A DNA stretch of 29,713 nt from NCBI GenBank assembly GCA_964586595.1, contig CAZPHB010000026.1:1-29713 (forward strand). The letters are read 5' to 3'. Under the pieces are notes generated by a model that saw only the letters and a program-made list of their open reading frames with translations, had not been told where the DNA came from and did no database searches. Positions 8,569 through 15,614 of the stretch are shown here, piece by piece. The DNA comes from REEB481 sp964586595 (GTDB lineage: Bacteria > Bacteroidota > Bacteroidia > NS11-12g > UBA955). Numbering within the stretch: position 1 is the stretch's first letter; the number at the start of each line of letters is the position of its first letter. The position numbers were made by a program, and so were the translations under genes.

Positions 8569-9357
8569 TCAAACGAACAATACCGGAATACCTGCGGGGT
8601 TGTTGACCAGCGCTTCGCAATCGGCTTCGTAGGCTGTTTTTCCGAGCACCGGATACGACTGTCGGCTCAGCACCAGCAGGTCATAACCGCCCAGACCGAG
8701 GTAATCGTACACCTGATGACTGAGGCCGGCGCCAAAACCCTTGCGGACGGTAGCTTCTGCATGTACCTGAATTTCGGCATTGTGGAATAAACGTGCTGTG
8801 GCGTCCAGGGCTGCGGTATCTTCATGGCTCAGGTCATCCATGTTCAGGCCGATGTGGAGGAGTGTGGCCTGCCCGGCGGCGCTTTTCATCAGGCCACACA
8901 AGCGATGGATGGAATGCGCATCCCAGGGTGTATTGTTCAGCACGAGCCAGCGCGCCGGCAAACGCCGCGGCGTTTGCTGCTGCAACAGCAGCGCCGGGCA
9001 GGCCGTATCCGCCACAATACGCATGCTGTTGGCCCCAAACAACATCTGACTGAACCCATGTACCCCGTGCGTGCCAAAAACCATCAGTGCCGGATGCTCG
9101 TGGATGTAACAGCTCCTGATTTCCTGAAACAAATTCCCCGACCTGGCAAAAGCCTTCGCCAATCCCGGTTGTGCCAGCTTCAACGCCCGTTCCCGCATGC
9201 GCGCTTGTGCATCCTCACATCCTTCAGCCTCCGCACAAATATGCAGTGCCGCCAGCGAGTACTTCAGTGCGTGTGCCCAAACACCGGCCAGTTCCAGTGC
9301 CTTACTACTTACCGGCGAAAAATCATCCAATACCAAAATCTCAGGGTTGCTCATCAT
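8569..9357 (-). CDS. Universal stress protein with two UspA domains
   Basis: A 262-residue cytosolic protein made of two tandem UspA-like domains. The first begins PEILVLDDFSPVSSKALELA and carries the nucleotide-binding signature G-x2-G-x9-G-x-N/S at about residues 95-111 (GTHGVHGFSQMLFGANS), so it probably binds ATP. The second (about 135-262) has the typical LLVLSRQSY strand but lacks this signature. Tandem Usp proteins of this length are common in Bacteroidota. The start may be either of two adjacent ATGs (9357 or 9354). Its partners are not known from context; a general stress role is from the family. Confidence 0.85.
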   Translation of the reverse strand: MMSNPEILVLDDFSPVSSKALELAGVWAHALKYSLAALHICAEAEGCEDAQARMRERALKLAQPGLAKAFARSGNLFQEIRSCYIHEHPALMVFGTHGVHGFSQMLFGANSMRIVADTACPALLLQQQTPRRLPARWLVLNNTPWDAHSIHRLCGLMKSAAGQATLLHIGLNMDDLSHEDTAALDATARLFHNAEIQVHAEATVRKGFGAGLSHQVYDYLGLGGYDLLVLSRQSYPVLGKTAYEADCEALVNNPAGIPVLFV

Positions 9358-9492
9358 TCGTTTTACTCAATACTACAAAAGCAGTTTATTCCCCGCGGCA
9401 AACCTGATTTTTATCGTGCGAAAACCTGCTTTTCCCTAGGCCCTGAAAACGCAGTCAAAGCCGGATCCCGGACACGCTTGCGCCCCGTGGTT

Positions 9493-11802
9493 TCAAAATT
9501 CGGCCAGCAACTGAATCTGAAAGCTGCGCGGCGGACGCAAATCCGCGGGCCGCGTCATGTACACCCTATTGGTGATGTTGTTCACCAGAAAGGCCAGCCG
9601 CGAAGCCGATTTAGGCCTGAAGCGCCATGCCAGCCGCGCATCCATGATGTACACCCCTGAACTGTTGTCCAGCCTTGCCCGATCCACGTCCAGGATGAAC
9701 AGGTTGATGGGCAGCGATACAAAGGCGCGGTCGATGTTTTCAATCGGCCCATTGTATCTGAAGCTCCATCCGAGTTCCAATCGTTTGTAGCCCGCCTGAA
9801 CATCCATACGGGCCATGTTGCGGTAGCGGTATTTCAGGATGTTGTTGTCGTCGCTGCGCGTTTCCCGAAAAGTGAGCTTTCGCCCCAGCGAATCCAGTCC
9901 ATATACAAAGTCAGGATCTTCCACCTGCGGACTGGTCCAGGTATAACCGCCGAGCAACTGCCAATGCACCTTTCCCGTATGAAAATCACCACCTACGCTC
10001 AACTCGGCACCGCGCACACGTGTATTGCCCACGTTCACACTCATAAATCCGAAGCCAAACAGATTTCCCGGACCAATATCGCTGCTCCACTGGCTGAAGG
10101 TGAACTCCATCATGTTGCGGTAGCGCATGTCAAAAACAGAGAAATCGGTGTAGATGCCGCCGCCCTTTCTTCCCCAGAAAAGCCGCAGGCCTGCTTCACT
10201 GTTGCTGCCCGTTTCGGGCTTCAGCGATGGATTGGGATATACCTTTACCGGTCCCACGCTGGTTTTGATGAAGCTTTCCGCGATGGTGGGAAACCGATAG
10301 CCCTGCCCCCAGGAGGCACGCAGGTTCATAAAAGGCAACAGCTTGTAGTTCAGGCCCAGTCGAAATACCGGCTGTGCATCGGTGCGTTCATTCAGTCTGT
10401 AATGCTCGTAGCGCGCGCCGGCACTCAGGTTCAGCTTCTTGCCCACGTACTCAGCCTGCGTGTAGGCGGCCTTGTTCTCTGCCGTTTGGGTGCCGCTGAA
10501 CAAAGGTGAACGTGTTTTGGCGCCCGACCAGACCGCACCGGCCGTCCATGATGTGCGTTTGCCGAACTTCCCATGCGCCCGGTATTCGCCGTAGCGCAAC
10601 ACGTTGGCATTGCTTTGGTCGCCGGAACTTGGGTCGTTGTTGGTATTCCGGTTGTCGATGCCCAATATCCGTCCGCTCAGGCTGTGCATGATCTTGCCGG
10701 TTTTCAGGCTGAGCCGCGGATCTATGCTGAATCTGTTGCTGTTGGTTCTGTTGAAGCCTGAATCCAGGGAAGTGTAACCAAGGGCATAGCTTTCCCAAAG
10801 CAGGAAGGAACCGCTGTTGTTGTTCATCACCGAGCCATCCAGGGTAAACGTTGCCTTCGCGGAGATGTTCCACACCAGGCCTGCGCTAACCCGAAGTCGT
10901 TCGCTGAATTCCTCCATGCGGTAGCCTTCATCATTAAAATAATTCAGGCCCAGCCGGTAGCCGATGTTCCCTTTTTGTTGCAGGCTCCACGCTGAAGCGC
11001 CTTGCTGCTTTCGGCGTTGACTGCTCCAGCGCAGGCCGGGTTCTTTCGGTTGATCGTACCAGCCGTAAAAGGTGTTGATGCCTACCCTTTGCTTTGCTGC
11101 CGGCTGCATGGTTTTGATGTTCAATACGCCGTTCAGCGCTCCGGAACCGTACAAAACCGATCCCGCACCTTTTTGCACATCCAGTTCTTTGATCCATTCT
11201 ACGGGCACAAAGCTCCATTGCGCCTGACCGGCATCGCCACTCAGCATGGGCAAATCGTCCACCAAAACCGCCACGCGGCTGCCTGCGCCGTAACTCCAGC
11301 CGCTGCCGCTACGGATGTTGATCTGTCCGTCAACCACATGCACGCCGGGAATCTGTTCAGCGAGGTTGGACGGATCGGCCGGATTTCTGTTGCGCACCAA
11401 ATATTGCTTCATGCGTTCGGAAGCCACCGTTTGGCTGCGCAGGCTCAAGGCGCTTTTGTCTTCCACCCTGATCAGTACCGGTCCGCCAATTTGCGCGAGC
11501 TCCGGAATGAGGGTTACCCGCTTCACCCGATCTATCGAAGATTCCCAGTCTTTGGGGAAAAATAACGGATAGCGCTGATTTTGGTAGCCATCCAGCCTGA
11601 TGAACAGCGCGCCGGTATCGCCCTTTTGGAAAGCCACCATGCCCTGGGCGTCGGTGAGGAAGGTTTTGCCGCGATAGGTAACCATGGCTCCCGCCAGCGG
11701 AACTCCGTCCGGATCCTGCACCAATACGTTAAAATTCGGGTTTTGGGCAGAAGCAACAACACCAAGGAAGAGGCCGCAGCAGGCAAGCATTAATTTTCTC
11801 AT
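9493..11802 (-). CDS. TonB-dependent receptor
   Basis: An outer-membrane receptor of about 769 residues. The ATG at 11802 opens a good signal peptide (MRKLMLACCGLFLGVVASAQ) and is preferred to one 24 bases upstream. After a carboxypeptidase-like domain (FNVLVQDPDGVPLAGAMVTY) comes a plug domain (IPGVHVVDGQINIRSGSGW; KGAGSVLYGSGALNGVLNIK) and a 22-strand-type barrel containing GQGYRFPTIAESF, ending in a terminal strand with Phe (QIQLLAEF). The plug resembles receptors for siderophores, cobalamin or metals, but the ligand cannot be named. Its start is only 33 bases from the divergent T9SS cargo gene, so the two promoters must overlap. Downstream there is no co-oriented gene until the stress protein. 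Confidence 0.9.
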   Translation of the reverse strand: MRKLMLACCGLFLGVVASAQNPNFNVLVQDPDGVPLAGAMVTYRGKTFLTDAQGMVAFQKGDTGALFIRLDGYQNQRYPLFFPKDWESSIDRVKRVTLIPELAQIGGPVLIRVEDKSALSLRSQTVASERMKQYLVRNRNPADPSNLAEQIPGVHVVDGQINIRSGSGWSYGAGSRVAVLVDDLPMLSGDAGQAQWSFVPVEWIKELDVQKGAGSVLYGSGALNGVLNIKTMQPAAKQRVGINTFYGWYDQPKEPGLRWSSQRRKQQGASAWSLQQKGNIGYRLGLNYFNDEGYRMEEFSERLRVSAGLVWNISAKATFTLDGSVMNNNSGSFLLWESYALGYTSLDSGFNRTNSNRFSIDPRLSLKTGKIMHSLSGRILGIDNRNTNNDPSSGDQSNANVLRYGEYRAHGKFGKRTSWTAGAVWSGAKTRSPLFSGTQTAENKAAYTQAEYVGKKLNLSAGARYEHYRLNERTDAQPVFRLGLNYKLLPFMNLRASWGQGYRFPTIAESFIKTSVGPVKVYPNPSLKPETGSNSEAGLRLFWGRKGGGIYTDFSVFDMRYRNMMEFTFSQWSSDIGPGNLFGFGFMSVNVGNTRVRGAELSVGGDFHTGKVHWQLLGGYTWTSPQVEDPDFVYGLDSLGRKLTFRETRSDDNNILKYRYRNMARMDVQAGYKRLELGWSFRYNGPIENIDRAFVSLPINLFILDVDRARLDNSSGVYIMDARLAWRFRPKSASRLAFLVNNITNRVYMTRPADLRPPRSFQIQLLAEF

Positions 11803-11812
11803 GGAAGCCCTG

Positions 11813-11820
11813 TATTTTTG
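11813..11820 (+). promoter_or_regulatory. TAnnTTTG -7 element in the 33-bp divergent spacer
   Basis: The plus strand reads TATTTTTG, an exact consensus match 15 bases upstream of the ATG at 11836. No clear TTG lies 19-20 bases upstream, where the coding start of the divergent TonB receptor begins. The spacer is so short that transcription of the two genes may interfere. Confidence 0.4.
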
Positions 11821-11835
11821 AAGCAATATATCACT

Positions 11836-12546
11836 ATGAAACTACAATACTTCATCTGCACTTTGTTGTTGCTTGGTGGCGTTCAGGCGACACAGGCTCA
11901 GGTATGTATCCCTGATCAGTCTGTAAAGAACAAGCCCGTAGGCTTTCACCCGGACTCCATTCCTTCCGGAAAGGTCAATGTTCCCTACTCCGCCACCATC
12001 CACGTAAAAACCCCAAAAGACACCATGGTTACGCTGGGCGGTTTTCCGGTAAAGGCAAACATTGATTCGGTAAAAGTGCTGAAGGTATTGGACATGCCTG
12101 CCGGTTTCAACTTCATCTGTGACAATCCTCGCTGTGTGTTTGTGTACGACAGCATTGGCTGTGGCACCTTCAGCGGAACGCCTGCTTCCGGCGGAACATT
12201 CCCGCTGCGCATTGTGGTGCGCACTTTTGCTCGTGTTGGTTTCCCCATCACCCAGAATGATACCATCACCCGCTTTGTGCTGCGCGTGGAAGGTCCGAGC
12301 AATGTGTACCGCCTGGCAGAAGCGCAACTGCAGGTATTCCCGAATCCTGCCAGCGACCAGTTCACCGTGTTCATCCCACAAACCCTTCCCAACCAGCGCC
12401 TGCAGGTATTTACCTCGGACGGACGCAGTGTGATGTCTGCACAGGTGAATGCAGGCAACAACGTGTTGCGCACCGCTAACCTGAAACCCGGAACCTACAT
12501 CCTGAACTACGGAAACTGGCGCAACACCCTGATTGTTCAGCCCTAA
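11836..12546 (+). CDS. T9SS type A sorting-domain secreted protein
   Basis: A 236-residue secreted protein. The ATG at 11836 begins a signal peptide (MKLQYFICTLLLLGGVQATQ, then AQ). The middle is a beta-sandwich-like region with cysteine pairs (about residues 90-115) and no recognisable catalytic motif. The last 75 residues are a Por secretion/T9SS C-terminal sorting domain (LQVFPNPASDQFTVFIPQ; GRSVMSAQVNAGNN; LKPGTYILNY). The protein is therefore predicted to cross the outer membrane through the type IX system and stay on the surface or be released. The next gene starts one base after its stop, suggesting co-transcription. A link to the divergent TonB receptor is possible but unproven. Confidence 0.85.
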   Translation: MKLQYFICTLLLLGGVQATQAQVCIPDQSVKNKPVGFHPDSIPSGKVNVPYSATIHVKTPKDTMVTLGGFPVKANIDSVKVLKVLDMPAGFNFICDNPRCVFVYDSIGCGTFSGTPASGGTFPLRIVVRTFARVGFPITQNDTITRFVLRVEGPSNVYRLAEAQLQVFPNPASDQFTVFIPQTLPNQRLQVFTSDGRSVMSAQVNAGNNVLRTANLKPGTYILNYGNWRNTLIVQP

Positions 12547-12547
12547 G

Positions 12548-12979
12548 ATGCAGACTTACGTACAAATACCGCGCTGGAAGGGCGAGTTTGCCATTTTTCT
12601 GGTGTATGGTCTATTGGTTTTCGCCGTTACCATGATCAACCTTGCCCAGTTCGGTCCAAATGTGGCATGGATAACCCTGGGTGTGCTGTTGCTGCTGTTT
12701 GTGTATTTGTACCGTCGTTTTTCTGGAAACTACTTTGTTTCCGCCGATGAGAAAGGCATCTCCTGGCGGCAGAACATCATGTCGCAGTTGGTATTTATCC
12801 CATGGACCTATGTGGCGAAGGCAGATTTCCTGCTCTATGAAATCAACTTCATTGTGCGCGAAAGCGGGCAGGTGGTTTCCTTCGCTACCAGTGGTTTATC
12901 GGAAGCAGAAACCCAAGAGCTGAAAAAGGTGATTTCACATTATACCCACACCTACAGCACTTCAGACCCGGACGCCTGA
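12548..12979 (+). CDS. Small two-helix membrane protein of unknown function
   Basis: A 143-residue protein. Two hydrophobic helices (about 14-33 and 41-58) precede a cytosolic tail of some 80 residues with alternating strands (GNYFVSADEKGISW; WTYVAKADFLLYEINFIV) resembling the bacterial PH-like fold found in small membrane proteins. The ATG at 12548 lies one base after the preceding TAA, so translational coupling with the T9SS protein is likely. The 3' end overlaps the end of the convergent ABC ATPase gene by 18 bases. I do not recognise a named family. Confidence 0.65.
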   Translation: MQTYVQIPRWKGEFAIFLVYGLLVFAVTMINLAQFGPNVAWITLGVLLLLFVYLYRRFSGNYFVSADEKGISWRQNIMSQLVFIPWTYVAKADFLLYEINFIVRESGQVVSFATSGLSEAETQELKKVISHYTHTYSTSDPDA

Positions 12980-13657
12980 AGCGGTATTGCTTTCAACCTC
13001 GCCATCGCGCATGCGCACCACATGCTTTGCATGATGGGCAATATCTTCTTCGTGGGTTACCAGAATGATGGTGTTCCCTTTCTGATGGATTTGCTCGAAG
13101 AGCGCCATAATCTCGTGTGAGGTTTTCGTGTCGAGGTTTCCAGTTGGCTCATCGGCCAGCAGCAAACTCGGGTTGTTCACCAGGGCGCGGGCCACGGCAA
13201 CCCTCTGCCTTTGTCCACCGGAAAGTTCATTCGGTGTATGGTTCATACGGTCGGCAAGTCCCACATCGGCCAAGGCCTGTTCCGCTTTTTGCCGCCGCTC
13301 TTTTTTGCTCAAACCTGAATACACCAAGGGCAATGCCACATTGTCCAGCGCCGTGAGCCTGGGCAACAGGTTAAAGGTCTGAAAAACAAAGCCGATTTCC
13401 TTGTTGCGGATGCCGGAAAGCTGCTCGTCTTTCATGTGGGCAACCTCCTGACCATTCAGGACATAACTTCCCGCCGAAGGCGTGTCCAGACAACCCAAAA
13501 TGTTCATCAGCGTGCTTTTGCCGGAACCGCTGGGACCCATGAGGGCCAGATAATCGCCACGGTTGATGTTCAGGTCGATGTTTCGCAGGGCATAAATGTC
13601 CTGATCACCTACGCGGTAAACTTTGCGGATGCCGCGCAATTCAATCAGATGACTCAT
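12962..13657 (-). CDS. LolD/MacB-type ABC transporter ATP-binding protein
   Basis: A 231-residue ATPase subunit with all expected motifs: Walker A GPSGSGKST (41-49), Q-loop VFQTFNLLP (91-99), signature LSGGQRQRVA (145-154), Walker B LLLADEPTGN (165-174), and the H-loop ILVTHEED. The sequence is of the MacB/LolD/FtsE group, which powers membrane permeases that act on lipoproteins, peptides or cell-envelope substrates. No permease gene is adjacent, so the partner lies elsewhere. It is the last gene of a compact minus-strand operon and starts 5 bases after the gatC stop. The substrate is not inferable; LolD itself would be only one possibility. Confidence 0.85.
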   Translation of the reverse strand: MSHLIELRGIRKVYRVGDQDIYALRNIDLNINRGDYLALMGPSGSGKSTLMNILGCLDTPSAGSYVLNGQEVAHMKDEQLSGIRNKEIGFVFQTFNLLPRLTALDNVALPLVYSGLSKKERRQKAEQALADVGLADRMNHTPNELSGGQRQRVAVARALVNNPSLLLADEPTGNLDTKTSHEIMALFEQIHQKGNTIILVTHEEDIAHHAKHVVRMRDGEVESNTASGVRV

Positions 13658-13662
13658 GGGTC

Positions 13663-13959
13663 TTATTTGTTTTGGTCTATCACCTTGGGAACCCTGAAAT
13701 AATCAGAATCTTTGGCGGGCGCATTGCGCAGTGCTTCTTCGTGGCTGATTTCCTGATGAACCACATCTTCGCGCAGCACATTCACCGCATCGGTCATGTA
13801 GATCAGTGGTGCAACACCTTCAGTATCCAATCCATTGAGCTGTTCGCACATCGCAACAATGTTTTCCAGGTCACTCCGTATTTCTTCGAGGGCTTCGCCT
13901 TCAAATTCCAAACGGGCAAGGTGTGCGAGTGCGCGTACTTTTTCTTCGGTAATCTTCAT
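13663..13959 (-). CDS. gatC: Asp-tRNA(Asn)/Glu-tRNA(Gln) amidotransferase subunit C
   Basis: A 98-residue protein with the classical GatC pattern: MKITEEKVRALAHLARLEF at the N-terminus, an acidic helix (EIRSDLENIVAMCEQLNGLD), VAPLIYMTD, and the LREDVV ... ALRNAPAKDSDYFRVPKV tail. GatC bridges GatA and GatB in the complex that converts misacylated Glu-tRNA(Gln) or Asp-tRNA(Asn) to Gln-tRNA or Asn-tRNA. gatA and gatB are not in the window, which is usual because gatC is often separate in Bacteroidota. Its ATG overlaps the plsC stop by 4 bases (ATGA), indicating coupling. Confidence 0.93.
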   Translation of the reverse strand: MKITEEKVRALAHLARLEFEGEALEEIRSDLENIVAMCEQLNGLDTEGVAPLIYMTDAVNVLREDVVHQEISHEEALRNAPAKDSDYFRVPKVIDQNK

Positions 13960-14690
13960 GACAAAACGCCTTGTTGCTTCAATTCTTCTTCAATAATACG
14001 ATAAACCTGATCTTTCAGCGCCTCGGCATCTGCGACCGACTTGCCGTTGGTGGGAATGGGTCGATGGACAACCACGCGCATGTTTCCGGGATTTGCCACA
14101 AAAGTTCCTTCGGGCAGGCGGCGATGGTTGTCGATGATGCTCACGGGCACCACTTCGGCACCTTGCTCAATGGCCAAACGAAAGGCTCCGATCTTGAAGC
14201 GCCCCAGCTGTGGTGTATGCGAGGGAATGGTTCCTTCGGGAAAGATGAGGATGTTGCGACCGCGCGCCAGCAATTTCCCGGCCTCTACAAAGGCGCGGTG
14301 TGACGCCGTAGTGCTTTGGCGGTTCACCGGTATGTCTATGGTTCTGAAGAAGATGCCAAACAGCGGAATGTCGCGCAGCTCTTTCTTCGCCATGAATGAA
14401 AAGGTACCCGGCAACAAGGCCGCCGTGGTTGCAATATCCAGATATGAAGCGTGGTTGGGCACGAACACGTATTTATGCCCTTTCTTCAGCTTGCGCTGGA
14501 ACACAATTTTGGGCCGCAGGAAACAAGTGATGATGATGAACCATGCCCAGCCACGTCGGTACAGATGCGCCAACGGATATAATTTCGGGTGGACGACAAA
14601 CAGCAGCAGCAAGGGATAGGTGGGCAGGAAGTACAACGCCACCATCGCAAAGCAATACACGAAATACAGTCGGCCCAGGAAATTACGCAC
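13956..14690 (-). CDS. plsC: 1-acyl-sn-glycerol-3-phosphate acyltransferase (PlsC family)
   Basis: A 244-residue membrane-associated acyltransferase. It has a hydrophobic N-terminal segment (about 8-60), the catalytic HX4D motif as NHASYLD (His80, Asp85), and the substrate-binding motif FPEGT (150-154). It would transfer an acyl chain to lysophosphatidic acid in phospholipid synthesis. The start shown is a GTG overlapping the end of the DUF4199 gene by 8 bases. Its stop overlaps the gatC start by 4 bases. It is embedded in a four-gene operon that includes gatC and an ABC ATPase. PlsC-family enzymes can also acylate other lipids, so the exact substrate is an assumption. Confidence 0.88.
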   Translation of the reverse strand: MRNFLGRLYFVYCFAMVALYFLPTYPLLLLFVVHPKLYPLAHLYRRGWAWFIIITCFLRPKIVFQRKLKKGHKYVFVPNHASYLDIATTAALLPGTFSFMAKKELRDIPLFGIFFRTIDIPVNRQSTTASHRAFVEAGKLLARGRNILIFPEGTIPSHTPQLGRFKIGAFRLAIEQGAEVVPVSIIDNHRRLPEGTFVANPGNMRVVVHRPIPTNGKSVADAEALKDQVYRIIEEELKQQGVLS

Positions 14691-15174
14691 GGCTGTTTCC
14701 TCTGGAACTGAGTAAGAAGGTGGCGCTGGCCACCAGCATGCCGATGCTGAGGTTCATGGAATACTGCCAGCGCATGAACGAGCCCAGACTCATGTAAGCG
14801 TCCACATCAAAGTTCGCGGCTTCCGGACCTGCCGCCTTAATGCGTTGCACAAGCAGGTTGCGGTAGTCGTTCATGATGGCCGGCTGATTTTCCAGAAGGT
14901 ATTCATAAGCCAACACAGACACGGAAGCGAGCAATGCGGACGTGAGCAGGCCTGCCAAAAGTGCTTTGCCCATGACCAAACCACCCGGCGTTTCGCGGCG
15001 CAGGGAACGGATCACCATGACTACGGCCACGATGCTGATGATGACACTGCCCAATACCGGAAGGGCTGAAGCGAGGGTGCGTTCGCGGTACAATCCGTTA
15101 AAATACTGAATGAGCAAAAGGGCGGCCGAGGCCGAACCGAAAGCCAAACCGTAAAGCATAACCTTTTTCAGCAT
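14683..15174 (-). CDS. DUF4199 membrane protein
   Basis: A 163-residue protein with four predicted membrane helices (about 6-24, 40-58, 70-92, 140-157) matching the small DUF4199 family found in Bacteroidota. A short loop contains LLENQPAIMNDYRNLL. Function is unknown. It is the first gene of the operon DUF4199-plsC-gatC-ABC ATPase. A TAACTTTG -7 element lies 4 bases before the ATG (15179-15186), implying a transcript that begins at or next to the start codon. The 3' end overlaps the plsC start. Confidence 0.8.
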   Translation of the reverse strand: MLKKVMLYGLAFGSASAALLLIQYFNGLYRERTLASALPVLGSVIISIVAVVMVIRSLRRETPGGLVMGKALLAGLLTSALLASVSVLAYEYLLENQPAIMNDYRNLLVQRIKAAGPEAANFDVDAYMSLGSFMRWQYSMNLSIGMLVASATFLLSSRGNSRA

Positions 15175-15178
15175 GCTG

Positions 15179-15186
15179 CAAAGTTA
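15179..15186 (-). promoter_or_regulatory. TAnnTTTG -7 element 4 bases before DUF4199 ATG
   Basis: On the minus strand TAACTTTG is followed by CAGC and then the ATG. Given the usual distance from this element to the transcription start, the mRNA should start within a few bases of the ATG, so it would be leaderless or nearly so. The -33 half (TTG) is not well placed (about 24 bases away). Confidence 0.5.
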
Positions 15187-15223
15187 ATCAGGAACCAACA
15201 GCAGGAAATGTCAAAGCCGAAGA

Positions 15224-15541
15224 TCAGCCCAGCTGATCATCTTCCCGGTCGCGGCGGGCGTACTCGTCGAAATCGTATTCTGGCAGGAGGTTGGATTTGA
15301 TGAATCCAATGGTTTCCTGTAGGGCATCTGCAAACTTGTGAAAATCTTCCTTGTAGAGAAATATCTTGTTCTTTACCAATGCCGCATCATCTGCTCTATG
15401 CCTTTTACTCTCGGTGATGGTGATGAAATAGTCGTTCCCTTTGGTCGCTTTTACATCGAAGTAGTAGGTGCGCTTGCCGGCCCTGATGCGCTTGGAGAAA
15501 ATCTCCTCACGTTCGCGGTCATGGTGTGAAGCGTCGTTCAT
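15224..15541 (-). CDS. DUF3276 PUR-like nucleic-acid-binding protein
   Basis: A 105-residue protein of the DUF3276 family, a bacterial relative of the PUR-alpha single-stranded nucleic-acid-binding fold, widespread in Bacteroidota and Spirochaetes. Visible features are the basic beta-strand core (KRIRAGKRTYYFDVKATKG; YFITITESKR), the aromatic IFLYKEDFHKF helix, and an acidic tail (REDDQLG). One copy would be one PUR repeat, which dimerises in known members. It is a single-gene unit with its own promoter (15570-15599). Confidence 0.85.
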   Translation of the reverse strand: MNDASHHDREREEIFSKRIRAGKRTYYFDVKATKGNDYFITITESKRHRADDAALVKNKIFLYKEDFHKFADALQETIGFIKSNLLPEYDFDEYARRDREDDQLG

Positions 15542-15569
15542 CGCACGTAAGTGTTTTTTTGAAGAATAG

Positions 15570-15599
15570 CAAATTTAGACACGGGTTTGACAAAAACAA
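15570..15599 (-). promoter_or_regulatory. Promoter of the DUF3276 gene (TTG-N19-TAAATTTG)
   Basis: On the minus strand a TTG at 15597-15599 is separated by 19 bases from TAAATTTG at 15570-15577. This matches the -33/-7 arrangement of the Bacteroidota primary sigma factor. The leader to the ATG is about 28 bases. Confidence 0.6.
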
Positions 15600-15614
15600 G
15601 TAGAAATAATTTTC

